DNA from: Acidobacteriota bacterium
Lineage (GTDB): Bacteria; Acidobacteriota; Blastocatellia; Pyrinomonadales; Pyrinomonadaceae
Direction of reading: 5' to 3'
Length of the DNA: 64,000 nucleotides
Assembly: GCA_025463135.1 (NCBI GenBank)
Contig: JAOAPY010000037.1
Span: forward strand, 49,255-113,254
In this document: piece after piece, positions 33,686 through 41,599 of the stretch
Layout of the letters: each line of letters opens with the position of its first letter
Position numbering within the stretch: the first letter of the stretch is position 1
The notes under the pieces: generated by a model
What the model was told of the DNA's origin: nothing
The model's database searches: none
What the model saw: only the letters and a program-made list of their open reading frames with translations
Made by a program: the position numbers and the translations under genes

Positions 33686-35676
33686 TGTGCTATAGGGTGA
33701 CGGGCCACTTCTTTTAGAATGTTTTCAAAGCGCTCTTTATTTTCCGATTCTTTCTGTACCGGTCGAGGTCGTCCGAGTTTGAGGAGGTTCAGAATGTGAT
33801 TCTCACGCTCTGAGGCAGGCTTCGATGACATTAACTCTGGTAGAAATACATCGTTGTTAAGGTTTGTAGTAACCAACAACGTATGCCCCTGCTTTGCAAA
33901 GACACGAAGCATGCGAGCCACTCGCCCCATGTACGCTAAATCCACTGCGCCTTCCGGGGTTTCGACCACCACGGTTGCAGTCGCTCCTGTCTGTTGGTGC
34001 CACACATCAAGTACAGCCATTCGAAATGCGAGGTCAACAAATGATCGCTGAGCATCTGAAAGGTCCTGGGAAGACGGTCGAATCTCGTTTGAAATGACTG
34101 GATAGAATGCAGAGTGTGGCGGTTTTACTTGCGAACCACGTCTCGTTGGCAGTTCTTTTTCCCTCAAGAATTTGATATCGCACGGCTCATCCAAATAAAG
34201 CGTCGCGTACTTTTTAAACGCTTTCGCAATAGTTTTCCGCCGTCTTGTGAATAACTGGTCAGCTGAACTTAGCTGCCGTCTCAGAGTGCGTAGAGCCTTG
34301 TCTCTTTCTTTGACAGAATCTCGTTGACTTGCGCGAAGTTGTCGTATGGTGACTTTGAGAGAGTTTTCTGTGCTGTCATAAGTGCCACTCTGAAGGAGTC
34401 GTACTTCGTCAGCTGTAAATCCTGCAAGTTTATCCAGCAAAGTCGATTCCTCCATTGATAAGTGATCAACGCGGTTCCTCGACTGTATCTGCAAAAATAG
34501 AATTCTTTGCAACTCTGTTGCTGCTTTCGACGCTCGCGCGTTTGAGACACTCTCCCGCAGTGATGAAGACGTTTGCACCCGTTGCTGAAGCGCTTTGCTA
34601 CAAACGATGCAATGACCGGTCTTAGCCTGTTGCCTCGCAACTCGAGTTAGCGATACGAGTCGTTGCTCCAAACCGGGTCGACCGCATGAGGGACACGAAC
34701 GGTCGTTGGGATGATCATAAAACTGTTCTAGAGCGGATCGCACTGACAAGCTTGTGGGCGATACGGTTACGTCTGCCAGAAGGGCCCGATCAAAATCATC
34801 ACTCGCTGCTAACTCAAAATTGGCGACGGACTCATTAAAGGTGCTTTGAGCGGTTGTAAGCAATTGGGTCTGTTGGGCCTGCAACTCTCGCTCGGCAGTC
34901 AATCGCTCACGAATGGATTCCAGAGCCTGTTCCACTGCTCGGATGTTCGTTCGAAGAAGTTCGATTTCCCCGACGGAATTTACACTCAATTCTTCTTCGA
35001 GGTCAGACTGGATGCCGGCTTCTTTGAGATCTTTTTCAAGACGAACTGCTTGCGCGCTAAGATTTCTGGCGGAACTGTCGGCAGACTTAGCTACCTCCCA
35101 TAGACTATTAAGCTTCTTATATCTCTCATTGTCGGCGAAGATGAGGTTGAGTAGTTCATTCTGGAGGAGATTCTCCCAAGCAACTAAGTACCGACCTTCT
35201 CCGAAGAAAAGCAAGTGGGCCTGAACACTAGACAGCGCGCTAAAATCTTTCTCGAGCCCGACGGCGCTGGCGAGCAGTACCGGATACTCGCTTGTCCTCT
35301 TTAAGAATTCGCCGTCAATTTCGACTTCCAAAAGAGTGCCGGTTAGTAGGTTTCGTTTTACTCTCCAAGTTTTAGTTTCAACCGTAAACCAAACCTCAAC
35401 TGTCGGTGGATGGCTTTCTAACTGTGAGCCTTTGCGTTTGGACATTCGCCCACGAAAGAATTCCCTTTCTATTCGCTCGACTCCTTTGAGCCCCTCGACG
35501 ATCAATTTGCCAAAGACGGCGAATTGAATCGCGTAGATCAGTGTCGTTTTACCTAAGCCAGTCCCGCCAATAATGGCGTTCACGCCGGGGTCAATGTTCC
35601 AATCGACGCCCTTCGGGTATAGCTTTTCTGAGTTCGCGACGCGGACGCGGCTTAAAATTGGCAAGTGAGTTATCAC
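33682..35676 (-). CDS. Rad50/SMC-like ABC ATPase with central double-CxxC motif
   Basis: A 664-residue ATPase. The N-terminal Walker A is GGTGLGKTT (37-45). A long coiled-coil region (about 190-480) is interrupted by two cysteine pairs, CPSC (328-331) and CIVC (356-359), which could form one zinc site analogous to a hook or hinge. The C-terminal half has the signature-like LSDAQRSFVDLAFRMAVLD (539-557) and a Walker B-like VVVETPEGAVDLAY (569-582), where the usual D-E is replaced by E-T. This variant occurs in some AAA_23-type proteins. Expected role: DNA sensing by ATP-driven clamp formation. It starts at GTG 35676 with TAGGT upstream. It heads the defence-like operon. Confidence 0.8.
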   Translation of the reverse strand: MITHLPILSRVRVANSEKLYPKGVDWNIDPGVNAIIGGTGLGKTTLIYAIQFAVFGKLIVEGLKGVERIEREFFRGRMSKRKGSQLESHPPTVEVWFTVETKTWRVKRNLLTGTLLEVEIDGEFLKRTSEYPVLLASAVGLEKDFSALSSVQAHLLFFGEGRYLVAWENLLQNELLNLIFADNERYKKLNSLWEVAKSADSSARNLSAQAVRLEKDLKEAGIQSDLEEELSVNSVGEIELLRTNIRAVEQALESIRERLTAERELQAQQTQLLTTAQSTFNESVANFELAASDDFDRALLADVTVSPTSLSVRSALEQFYDHPNDRSCPSCGRPGLEQRLVSLTRVARQQAKTGHCIVCSKALQQRVQTSSSLRESVSNARASKAATELQRILFLQIQSRNRVDHLSMEESTLLDKLAGFTADEVRLLQSGTYDSTENSLKVTIRQLRASQRDSVKERDKALRTLRRQLSSADQLFTRRRKTIAKAFKKYATLYLDEPCDIKFLREKELPTRRGSQVKPPHSAFYPVISNEIRPSSQDLSDAQRSFVDLAFRMAVLDVWHQQTGATATVVVETPEGAVDLAYMGRVARMLRVFAKQGHTLLVTTNLNNDVFLPELMSSKPASERENHILNLLKLGRPRPVQKESENKERFENILKEVARHPIAQ

Positions 35677-35809
35677 GATTTACCTACGCCGGCGTTCATG
35701 CCAGCAATAATGAGAGGGCGCGCAGGGACGCTAGAGGACGATTGACCAACAAAAACTCACGGTTGAGAGTCTAGCTTTAAGTTGGCCAAGAGCGTCAGAA
35801 CGCCAGAAG

Positions 35810-35837
35810 CTTATTCGCGACCATTTTGAAATGTCAA
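35810..35837 (-). promoter_or_regulatory. candidate promoter for the defence-like operon
   Basis: The minus strand carries TTGACA (35832-35837), 16 bp, then AATAAG (35810-35815), about 135 bp before the ATPase start. The divergent toxin gene begins at 35932, so this 255-bp spacer must hold both promoters. Confidence 0.35.
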
Positions 35838-35931
35838 TCTCACAAGGCTCCAGTGCGGCCAAGGTTCTTCATTATTCTAGTCCTCGCCTACCAGTTGATC
35901 AGAATATGCCAGATGAAGCATAATCACAACC

Positions 35932-36318
35932 GTGGACGAGTCCCAGAATACTAAGAGGTTAATATGGATCGGCTCGTCAAGGAGCGACCTTAGTTCGTTT
36001 CCCGCGGAGGTCAAGGATCTTTTGGGCTACGCCTTGTATCAAGCCCAGGTCGGACTGAAAGCTCCCTCAGCAAAGCCTCTTCGCGGCTTTGGCGGTGCAG
36101 GAGTTTTGGAAATAGTCGAGGACCATCAGACTGATACCTATCGCGCTGTGTACACGGTAAAGTTTTCGGAGCTGGTGTATGTGCTACATGCCTTTCAAAA
36201 GAAATCGAAGAAAGGCATCGCCACACCGAAACCAGATATTGATCTCATCAAGAGACGGTTAAGGGTGGCGGAAGAAGATTACAAAATGCGACAGGCAGGG
36301 AGAGGGCGTGGCAAATGA
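35932..36318 (+). CDS. HigB/RelE-superfamily toxin (phage Gp49-like)
   Basis: A 128-residue protein of the Gp49-like/HigB group. It has SFPAEVKDLLGYALYQAQVG, KPLRGFGGAGVLEIVEDHQTD, then the strand TYRAVYTVKFSELVYVLHAFQKKSKKG. These basic strands form the RNase active surface in relatives, which cut mRNA on the ribosome. GTG 35932 is used; the ribosome binding site is weak, as is common for autoregulated toxins. Its stop overlaps the antitoxin start by four bases. Toxin-first order fits HigBA-type loci. It may stabilise the element or act in abortive infection. Confidence 0.85.
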   Translation: MDESQNTKRLIWIGSSRSDLSSFPAEVKDLLGYALYQAQVGLKAPSAKPLRGFGGAGVLEIVEDHQTDTYRAVYTVKFSELVYVLHAFQKKSKKGIATPKPDIDLIKRRLRVAEEDYKMRQAGRGRGK

Positions 36319-36683
36319 AGGCAAAGATCAAAGCAACAAAGATTCGCAAATCAAGGGTGAGCAGTGAGAAGATTGAGCCCAGCAGCGGCAATGTCTTTGC
36401 GGATCTTGGTTTTCAAGATGCGGAAGAGCGTCTGTTGAAAACAAAGCTGGCAACTAAGATTGCTCAATTGATCGAAAAGAAGGGCTGGACTCAGGCTCAG
36501 ACTGCCGAGCGGACAGCGTTGGATCAACCTAAAGTTTCGCGCCTCCTGCGTGGACAACTTTCTGGCTTTTCAGCCGATCGTTTGTTCGCTGTCCTTAACC
36601 GTTTGGGTCATAGCGTGGAAGTCCGCATTTCCGCCAAGGAACGGGCCCCGGAGAAGTCTCATACCCGCGTCATGATCGGTTAA
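36315..36683 (+). CDS. XRE-family antitoxin (HigA-like)
   Basis: A 122-residue protein with a helix-turn-helix in the middle (about 63-105): KIAQLIEKKGWTQAQTAERT ... DQPKVSRLLRGQLSGFSADRL, then LNRLGHSVEVRI, a typical HigA dimerisation strand. The N-terminal 35 residues are basic and rich in Lys and Ser. It should bind the toxin and repress the shared promoter. The ATGA overlap with the toxin gene indicates coupled translation. Confidence 0.87.
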   Translation: MKAKIKATKIRKSRVSSEKIEPSSGNVFADLGFQDAEERLLKTKLATKIAQLIEKKGWTQAQTAERTALDQPKVSRLLRGQLSGFSADRLFAVLNRLGHSVEVRISAKERAPEKSHTRVMIG

Positions 36684-37026
36684 CCAGATATCCGCTATCG
36701 CCTTTCACCTTCGATTCCCAGTAAAAGTGTCAAGCGCCGTCATGCTTTACCGAGCATTGAAGGACGCGGCGAAATTTGCACGAGCATTAATTTGCAAGAA
36801 CAAGACGAACGGTGAAGCCTTTTGCTTTGTCCTCAAGCCACTCAAAAGCAATCGCCGCGAACGTGTGTCTCCTGCTTTATCCGACGACGGAAATTGCCGC
36901 AGGCGAAAAGGCGAGTCTAGGGGGGTGAACTATATAGGATGGAACCGAAGGACACCTAGGCAATGTTCCGATGAGAGTATTGATTCCTTACTACCGAGCC
37001 TGTCGGTAAGTGCAGGTTCGCAGGCT
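36684..37026. other. spacer between toxin-antitoxin and DUF4407 cassette
   Basis: No gene is supported. A stem-loop pairs CGAGCCTG with CAGGTTCG (about 36997-37021) at the convergent end, and may terminate transcription from either side. The rest has no structure I could identify. Confidence 0.35.
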
Positions 37027-37710
37027 TCACTGTGGTGAGGCCCCTGGGGCGCGCGACGTTTCGGGAACCATTTCTCTAATAGTCGCAACAACCTGATCCG
37101 TTGCGCTGTCAATAAGTTGAAACAGGTTTCTACTTTCCACTCTCACCGTCCGCATCTCATCTCTTTTAGAGGAAATCGTGACAAGCAACCGATACGAACC
37201 GTCGAAGCAAAGACAGCTACCTTTCACCATACAACATGCATTGAACCCTGCCTGATCCGGTTCAACCATTTTTAGGTTCATTTCCTCGTTGACTCTTGAA
37301 GCAATGGCAGCTTTCAAAAACAACATCTCGGACTCTAGTTGTGGTGTGTTCGTGCCTATTGAATGAAGTTCAAGAAAACCGCGACCCCGTGATCTTGTTT
37401 CGTTGTATATCCACTTGACTCCTTCACCATGGACCGTCTGAATATACTCGCAACGCGACTGGGATTTTATGTAATTGGCACCTAAAGCCCTCCGAATGCT
37501 CTGGATTATCTTTTCCGGGTGCGCTGATTGCCGCGCAACGAATGCCTTTATATCGACAACAGCATCGCTTTCGATGAGACGTACCAGTACCGTTAGCTCC
37601 AGCGGACTGAGCTTGCTTACCCCTCCGTTCAAAATCCAAGAGCTACCTTCCTTAGATAGTGTGAAGACGGAAAAGGCGTGTTCAAAATAATCGATAAGAG
37701 GATTCGACAT
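37027..37710 (-). CDS. winged-helix (OmpR/CadC-type) regulator-like protein
   Basis: A 227-residue protein. Residues about 25-100 follow the Trans_reg_C winged-helix pattern: a short strand SWILNGG, then KLSPLELTVLVRLIESDAVV, a second helix, the recognition region KIIQSIRRALGANYIKS, and a wing ending IQTVHGEGVKWIYN. The rest is an unrecognised alpha/beta domain with several cysteines (CCMVKGSCLCF). There is no receiver domain and no membrane segment. It is divergently placed 146 bp from the 37857-40055 operon and probably controls it. Confidence 0.65.
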   Translation of the reverse strand: MSNPLIDYFEHAFSVFTLSKEGSSWILNGGVSKLSPLELTVLVRLIESDAVVDIKAFVARQSAHPEKIIQSIRRALGANYIKSQSRCEYIQTVHGEGVKWIYNETRSRGRGFLELHSIGTNTPQLESEMLFLKAAIASRVNEEMNLKMVEPDQAGFNACCMVKGSCLCFDGSYRLLVTISSKRDEMRTVRVESRNLFQLIDSATDQVVATIREMVPETSRAPGASPQ

Positions 37711-37856
37711 TTTGGCCCAGCAAAAATACTCGCTTTGAAACTAAATCACAACTAGTTCACGACTTTGCCCGCTAACTCATTTACTCCTTCACAAGTCTTG
37801 TTGATGATGGGATTCAAGGCTAACAGCCGAATAATCATCGAACTAAGGAGATAATC

Positions 37857-38429
37857 ATGGACAAGTTAGCAGTAACACCGGATGACGTGACGATGAACGA
37901 GCTACAGGATATCGCTGGCGCGATGCAGAGACACGTGCGGAACGAGAGCGAGCAGTCGATGGCGGAAATCAACGTCGCCTTGCAGCGCAGGGGTGCCTTT
38001 TTTGGACTTTTTCCAACTGCGATTCAAAAGGCGCATGAGGGATTGACGATCGACAAGATGCGCTCGCTCTTTAACAAGAAGGAACAGTTCTTCGAGCTGT
38101 ACACGAACGTTCAGTTGGAGATTGCGCGTAAGCGCGGCGATGCATTGGTAGCCGCGGTCGGAACCGACATGCAAACTAAGTTGGCGGGTTTCGTGGCGGT
38201 AAAAATCAAGGAGATCCAAGGGACGGTGAACGAGAGCCGAGTCACATTCATGGAGTCGATGCGCCCGCAGTACGAAAATGTTGAGACCTACCGTGATATT
38301 CCTGATTTGTACGATCAAGCAATCGGGGCAGTGCGTGAACAAACCACGCTCTATTTTGAGTCAATGTCCAAGTTGCTGAGAGGCTTCAACGACGCAATGG
38401 ACGCGAAGATGGGAGAGTTCAAGAGCTAA
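37857..38429 (+). CDS. helical protein of a DUF4407-associated cassette, hypothetical
   Basis: A 190-residue, almost wholly helical cytoplasmic protein with an ideal ribosome binding site (AAGGAGATAATC before ATG). Conspicuous segments are NELQDIAGAMQRHVRNESEQ, TIDKMRSLFNKKEQFFELYT and KIKEIQGTVNESRVTFMESM, likely a coiled-coil bundle. No family was recognised. Four bases separate it from the DUF4407 membrane protein gene, so the two products probably work together, perhaps with this one as a cytoplasmic partner. Confidence 0.7.
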   Translation: MDKLAVTPDDVTMNELQDIAGAMQRHVRNESEQSMAEINVALQRRGAFFGLFPTAIQKAHEGLTIDKMRSLFNKKEQFFELYTNVQLEIARKRGDALVAAVGTDMQTKLAGFVAVKIKEIQGTVNESRVTFMESMRPQYENVETYRDIPDLYDQAIGAVREQTTLYFESMSKLLRGFNDAMDAKMGEFKS

Positions 38430-38433
38430 AGCC

Positions 38434-39741
38434 ATGTGGAATCCTTTTATTTGGTTGTCTGGCGCCGACACTACAGTCATCGAACTGTGCCAGAAACAGA
38501 AGCGTTACGAGCAAATCAAATTCTCCGGAATTGGTGCGCTCGTTATCGCCCCAGCCGTGGTCGGTTTCTTCTCGATGTCCTACGCGATTTCAACCGTAGT
38601 ACAGCAACCGTGGGAGTATTACGGCGGCGGGGTAGTCTGGGGATTGATCGTATTGGCGATCGACCGACTACTCGTGTCGACCACGACGAAATCGGACGTG
38701 AAGCCGCCCGGCATACTTGCGGTAATAGGCCGCTATGTTCTTGCCCTCTTTTTGGGCGTTGCCGTAGCACATCCGTTTGTACTGCGATGGTTCGACGCCA
38801 GTATCCAGCAAAGACTTCTGCAAAATAAGGATATCGCAATTGCCCAACGCCGACTGGATGGTGAGCAGGAAAAGAAGAACTTGAGCGAAACCCCACGTCC
38901 GTTCGCAAAACGGATTGAAGAAAAAACCAAGCTGCTCGAGTGCAAGAGAGCGCTATTAACTAATGAGCAAAGCGGGATAGACAGTCGGCTGGACTGCGGA
39001 AGTACTGCCGAAAAATCGGGTCCTGAATGCGGGCCTCGGTGTGCAAATATTCAGGGACAGATTACTGATCTTGAACACGAAATTGCGGCTCTTGAAAAAC
39101 AGGCGGCGGACACTGGCGAAACTACCGAGCGGTCCGAAGCTATCAAAAAGATCGATACTGCAACGAAGCAAGATATCGATCGAATCGACAAGCGATTTGC
39201 GACTGATTATCTCGCTCGCGTTGATGCATTGGCCGAGATTCAGAAGGGGGACCCTGAGAAGAAACAACCGGCAAAGCCTCATATCTGGTGGGTCGGCTGG
39301 TTCATGATCCTTTTCTTTATGATTGTCGATATTGTTCCGATCACGCTTAAATTAGCAATTCCAATGGGCGAGTACGAGATGATACGAGATACTCAGCTCG
39401 TTGAGATTGATCTTAGGCAGTTGGCCGAACGCGCGGCATTTCAAGCTCATGCTTCCACGGTCTATCAAAGCACGGCTCAAGCAAAGCTCAACAACGTAGC
39501 CTATATGGACAATATTTCACATGTTACAGAAATGACGAGAGAGTTCATTCGACGGCAAGAACAGGGACGAATTGAATTCAACCGAAGGTTAGAGGATATC
39601 CGTAAAAGTGTCGCAGCCCTCAAAGACGATGAGCGGCGTCAGGTCTACATAGACTATATGAATGAGATCAAAAGGATTTTTGACGCATCGTGGACGAAGG
39701 CGTTGACCATGTTCCGCGAGTTCATTCAAGGCGTAAAATGA
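38434..39741 (+). CDS. DUF4407 membrane protein
   Basis: A 435-residue protein beginning MWNPFIWLSGADTTVIELC, the DUF4407 entry motif. Membrane helices are visible at about 30-52 (GIGALVIAPAVVGFFSMSYA), 63-82 (YYGGGVVWGLIVLAIDRLLV) and 95-112 (GRYVLALFLGVAVAHPFVL). A long charged coiled coil (about 125-280), with several cysteines in its middle, is followed by another helix (WWVGWFMILFFMIVDIVPIT) and a coiled C-terminal tail. The arrangement resembles a membrane-anchored coiled-coil sensor. The function of DUF4407 is unknown. It is the central gene of a three-gene unit, overlapping the next gene by four bases (ATGA). Confidence 0.82.
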   Translation: MWNPFIWLSGADTTVIELCQKQKRYEQIKFSGIGALVIAPAVVGFFSMSYAISTVVQQPWEYYGGGVVWGLIVLAIDRLLVSTTTKSDVKPPGILAVIGRYVLALFLGVAVAHPFVLRWFDASIQQRLLQNKDIAIAQRRLDGEQEKKNLSETPRPFAKRIEEKTKLLECKRALLTNEQSGIDSRLDCGSTAEKSGPECGPRCANIQGQITDLEHEIAALEKQAADTGETTERSEAIKKIDTATKQDIDRIDKRFATDYLARVDALAEIQKGDPEKKQPAKPHIWWVGWFMILFFMIVDIVPITLKLAIPMGEYEMIRDTQLVEIDLRQLAERAAFQAHASTVYQSTAQAKLNNVAYMDNISHVTEMTREFIRRQEQGRIEFNRRLEDIRKSVAALKDDERRQVYIDYMNEIKRIFDASWTKALTMFREFIQGVK

Positions 39742-40055
39742 CTCCAGATCCAACTTCTAAAATTCTCGAATCGTTGGAGGAGTTCGTCCAAAAGCAAACG
39801 GCGGAGCTTGAATCACAAAACGAGCTTCTCCTCGAAAGGGCAAAAAAGGAGTTTGAAGAGCTGCTATCTGAGCAAGCCGCCGGACCCTTAAGCCTAGCGC
39901 GCCACGAACAGAAGTCGCTCGTTACTCGAAAACACAGTGTCGAATATGTGTTCTTAACCATCGGAAAATCCGTACTAAAGGCTTGGCGCAAAACCATTTT
40001 TTTCGCACGCCGAGCCGCCGATCTTATTTCGCGCAGGTTTAAGAAGAACCACTAA
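39738..40055 (+). CDS. small coiled-coil protein of the DUF4407 cassette
   Basis: 105 residues from ATG 39738, which overlaps the DUF4407 stop (ATGA); the open frame starts earlier at 39690 without support. Residues 1-55 form a glutamate-rich coiled coil (ILESLEEFVQKQTAELESQN). The C terminus is basic and amphipathic (SVLKAWRKTIFFARRAADLI). No family was recognised. The strict coupling suggests it is a stoichiometric partner of the membrane protein. Confidence 0.62.
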   Translation: MTPDPTSKILESLEEFVQKQTAELESQNELLLERAKKEFEELLSEQAAGPLSLARHEQKSLVTRKHSVEYVFLTIGKSVLKAWRKTIFFARRAADLISRRFKKNH

Positions 40056-40100
40056 CTCCACACATGCATCAGGACTCCCGTCCACTTCGGGGAGATCATC

Positions 40101-40192
40101 CGATAATCGGGCATTATGTAATCGAGCAACGCGCCCGCCATCAAATCGCGATGTCATGCGCGGCTGCGGGTCTTACATAATGACGATTATCG
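40101..40192. repeat. inverted repeat downstream of the DUF4407 cassette
   Basis: CGATAATCGGGCATTATGT followed by AA (40101-40121) is mirrored by TTACATAATGACGATTATCG (40173-40192) with one mismatch and one extra base. The arms are about 51 bp apart. It lies in the 485-bp gene-free spacer 40056-40540. It could be a transcription terminator region, a protein-binding site for excision or replication of the element, or a small inserted repeat. Confidence 0.6.
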
Positions 40193-40540
40193 TACGCCTC
40201 GCGTCTATTACTTTCCTCCGGATGTCACACCTCGCCCGTTCCTAATGAGCCTCGCTCGTGACGAGAAACACCGTCCGCTTGAGTGCAATGGCTGCTTCTT
40301 CTGATGGAAATAAAGTTTGCGGGCAGGTGATAAAGAAGCAAACTAGGGAGGGCAGACAAGATAGAACGTGATTTCAAACTTTATCAATCCTCTAAGTCTC
40401 GTCTTTTCAGTAACTTTAGAATAAGGCAAATCATACGAAGAAACTTGGGCAACTGGGAAAGTTACTCAAGTTCCCAACGCTCTTGAGTTTGTGGCTTTAT
40501 TTTTGCACTCCGTCAGGCATTTCGATAAGGCGGAGGACAT

Positions 40541-41050
40541 ATGGCAATAAGACCACGAGGACGGAAGCGATCGCTGTCGAAGAAGGTGTCATCTTTCAAC
40601 ATGTGGATGGATCAGGTCTACCAGGTTCGGGCGATTATGGAAGCGACCGGAGCGGTGAAGGACGCCCCTGTGATACGCGAGCTGCTGGACGAAGCGCTGG
40701 GGGCGCGACGGCGAAAGGCGCTGGGAATCACAGACTCTGAGGAGCCGCCCGGCCAAGGAACCGCTGAAACGCTCCACACGCTACAAACCCTGCTGCTCAG
40801 GCTGATTAAGCACGAAGACTTGTTACTTCGTAATCAAAGAGTGGGAACCAAGCTTCTACTCGAAACCTTTGTAGAAGCGCGCACAGGTAGGGCTTTAGCT
40901 TGGGAAGAACTTATCGAAAGGCCCTTGATGCAGAAAGGTAGAACGAAACAGGATCTAACCAACTATTTCGACATGAAAACCCGCTATGCAAAGGAACATG
41001 CGGTCGAATTATTGGAGAAAATCAAGACGGAAGAAGCCGAGAGTCGTTAA
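40541..41050 (+). CDS. element-encoded hypothetical protein
   Basis: A 169-residue protein with GGAGG five bases before ATG. The N terminus is very basic (MAIRPRGRKRSLSKK), followed by VYQVRAIMEATGAVKDAPVI, which could be a ribbon-helix-helix-like or other DNA-binding segment. The rest is helical (TLHTLQTLLLRLIKHEDLLL). Its location just before the excisionase and integrase suggests a regulatory or mobilisation role, but no family was recognised. Confidence 0.6.
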   Translation: MAIRPRGRKRSLSKKVSSFNMWMDQVYQVRAIMEATGAVKDAPVIRELLDEALGARRRKALGITDSEEPPGQGTAETLHTLQTLLLRLIKHEDLLLRNQRVGTKLLLETFVEARTGRALAWEELIERPLMQKGRTKQDLTNYFDMKTRYAKEHAVELLEKIKTEEAESR

Positions 41051-41300
41051 CCGGCAAGGCCGAGGGTGTTGGATTTTACATGCACTTTTGGTGTTGTGTT
41101 TTACAACAGGGGTGATCGAGCCACCAAACAGAATCCGAATTTTCAAGCCCACGCTCTCCGATTCCGTATCATCCATTCCCATTCCATTCCCTTCTAGCCC
41201 ATTCCTTCCATTGGTGTGCGTTCTGGCACATTGATTGACATAGAGCTGAAACGTGATGAATTTGCCGCAACAGTCCAGCCTCCCTTTCGGAAAGGCAACC

Positions 41301-41489
41301 ATGAATTTGAAACAGGCGAGGGAGCTACCGATCTATCTAACGCTGAAGGAGGTGGCTCAGCTCCTCAAGGTGAAGCCACGGACCATCTACGCCTGGGTAA
41401 GCGACAACCGCATTCCATTCGAGCGCAAAGGCAGTCTCTTGCGATTCAGGCTTGATGCGGTTATGGCCTGGAACGAACCAACGCGATAA
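41301..41489 (+). CDS. excisionase-family (MerR-like helix-turn-helix) DNA-binding protein
   Basis: 62 residues from ATG 41301, which has GGAAAGG about six bases upstream. The core IYLTLKEVAQLLKVKPRTIY, then AWVSDNRIPFERKGSLLRF and a final RLDAVMAWNE, is the standard excisionase/AlpA winged helix-turn-helix. It should bind near the att site and bias the integrase toward excision, or act as a transcriptional activator. It sits 110 bp upstream of the integrase. An ATTCC-rich run (about 41171-41213) lies upstream and might contain binding sites. Confidence 0.85.
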   Translation: MNLKQARELPIYLTLKEVAQLLKVKPRTIYAWVSDNRIPFERKGSLLRFRLDAVMAWNEPTR

Positions 41490-41599
41490 CGACTGCGAGA
41501 ATAGATTGTCAAACAAGAAGATCGCGAATCAGCCGGAGGTGTGTGCGTGTTAGAATCCTCTCGCTCCTGTAACGGCGGCAAACCGGAAAGGAGCAGCCG

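Noticed and set aside
33682..35676. Reading the ATPase as a housekeeping Rad50/SbcC
   Set aside because: It is too short (664 residues), lacks an adjacent SbcD/Mre11 nuclease gene and lies in a mobile element with ATGA-coupled partners.
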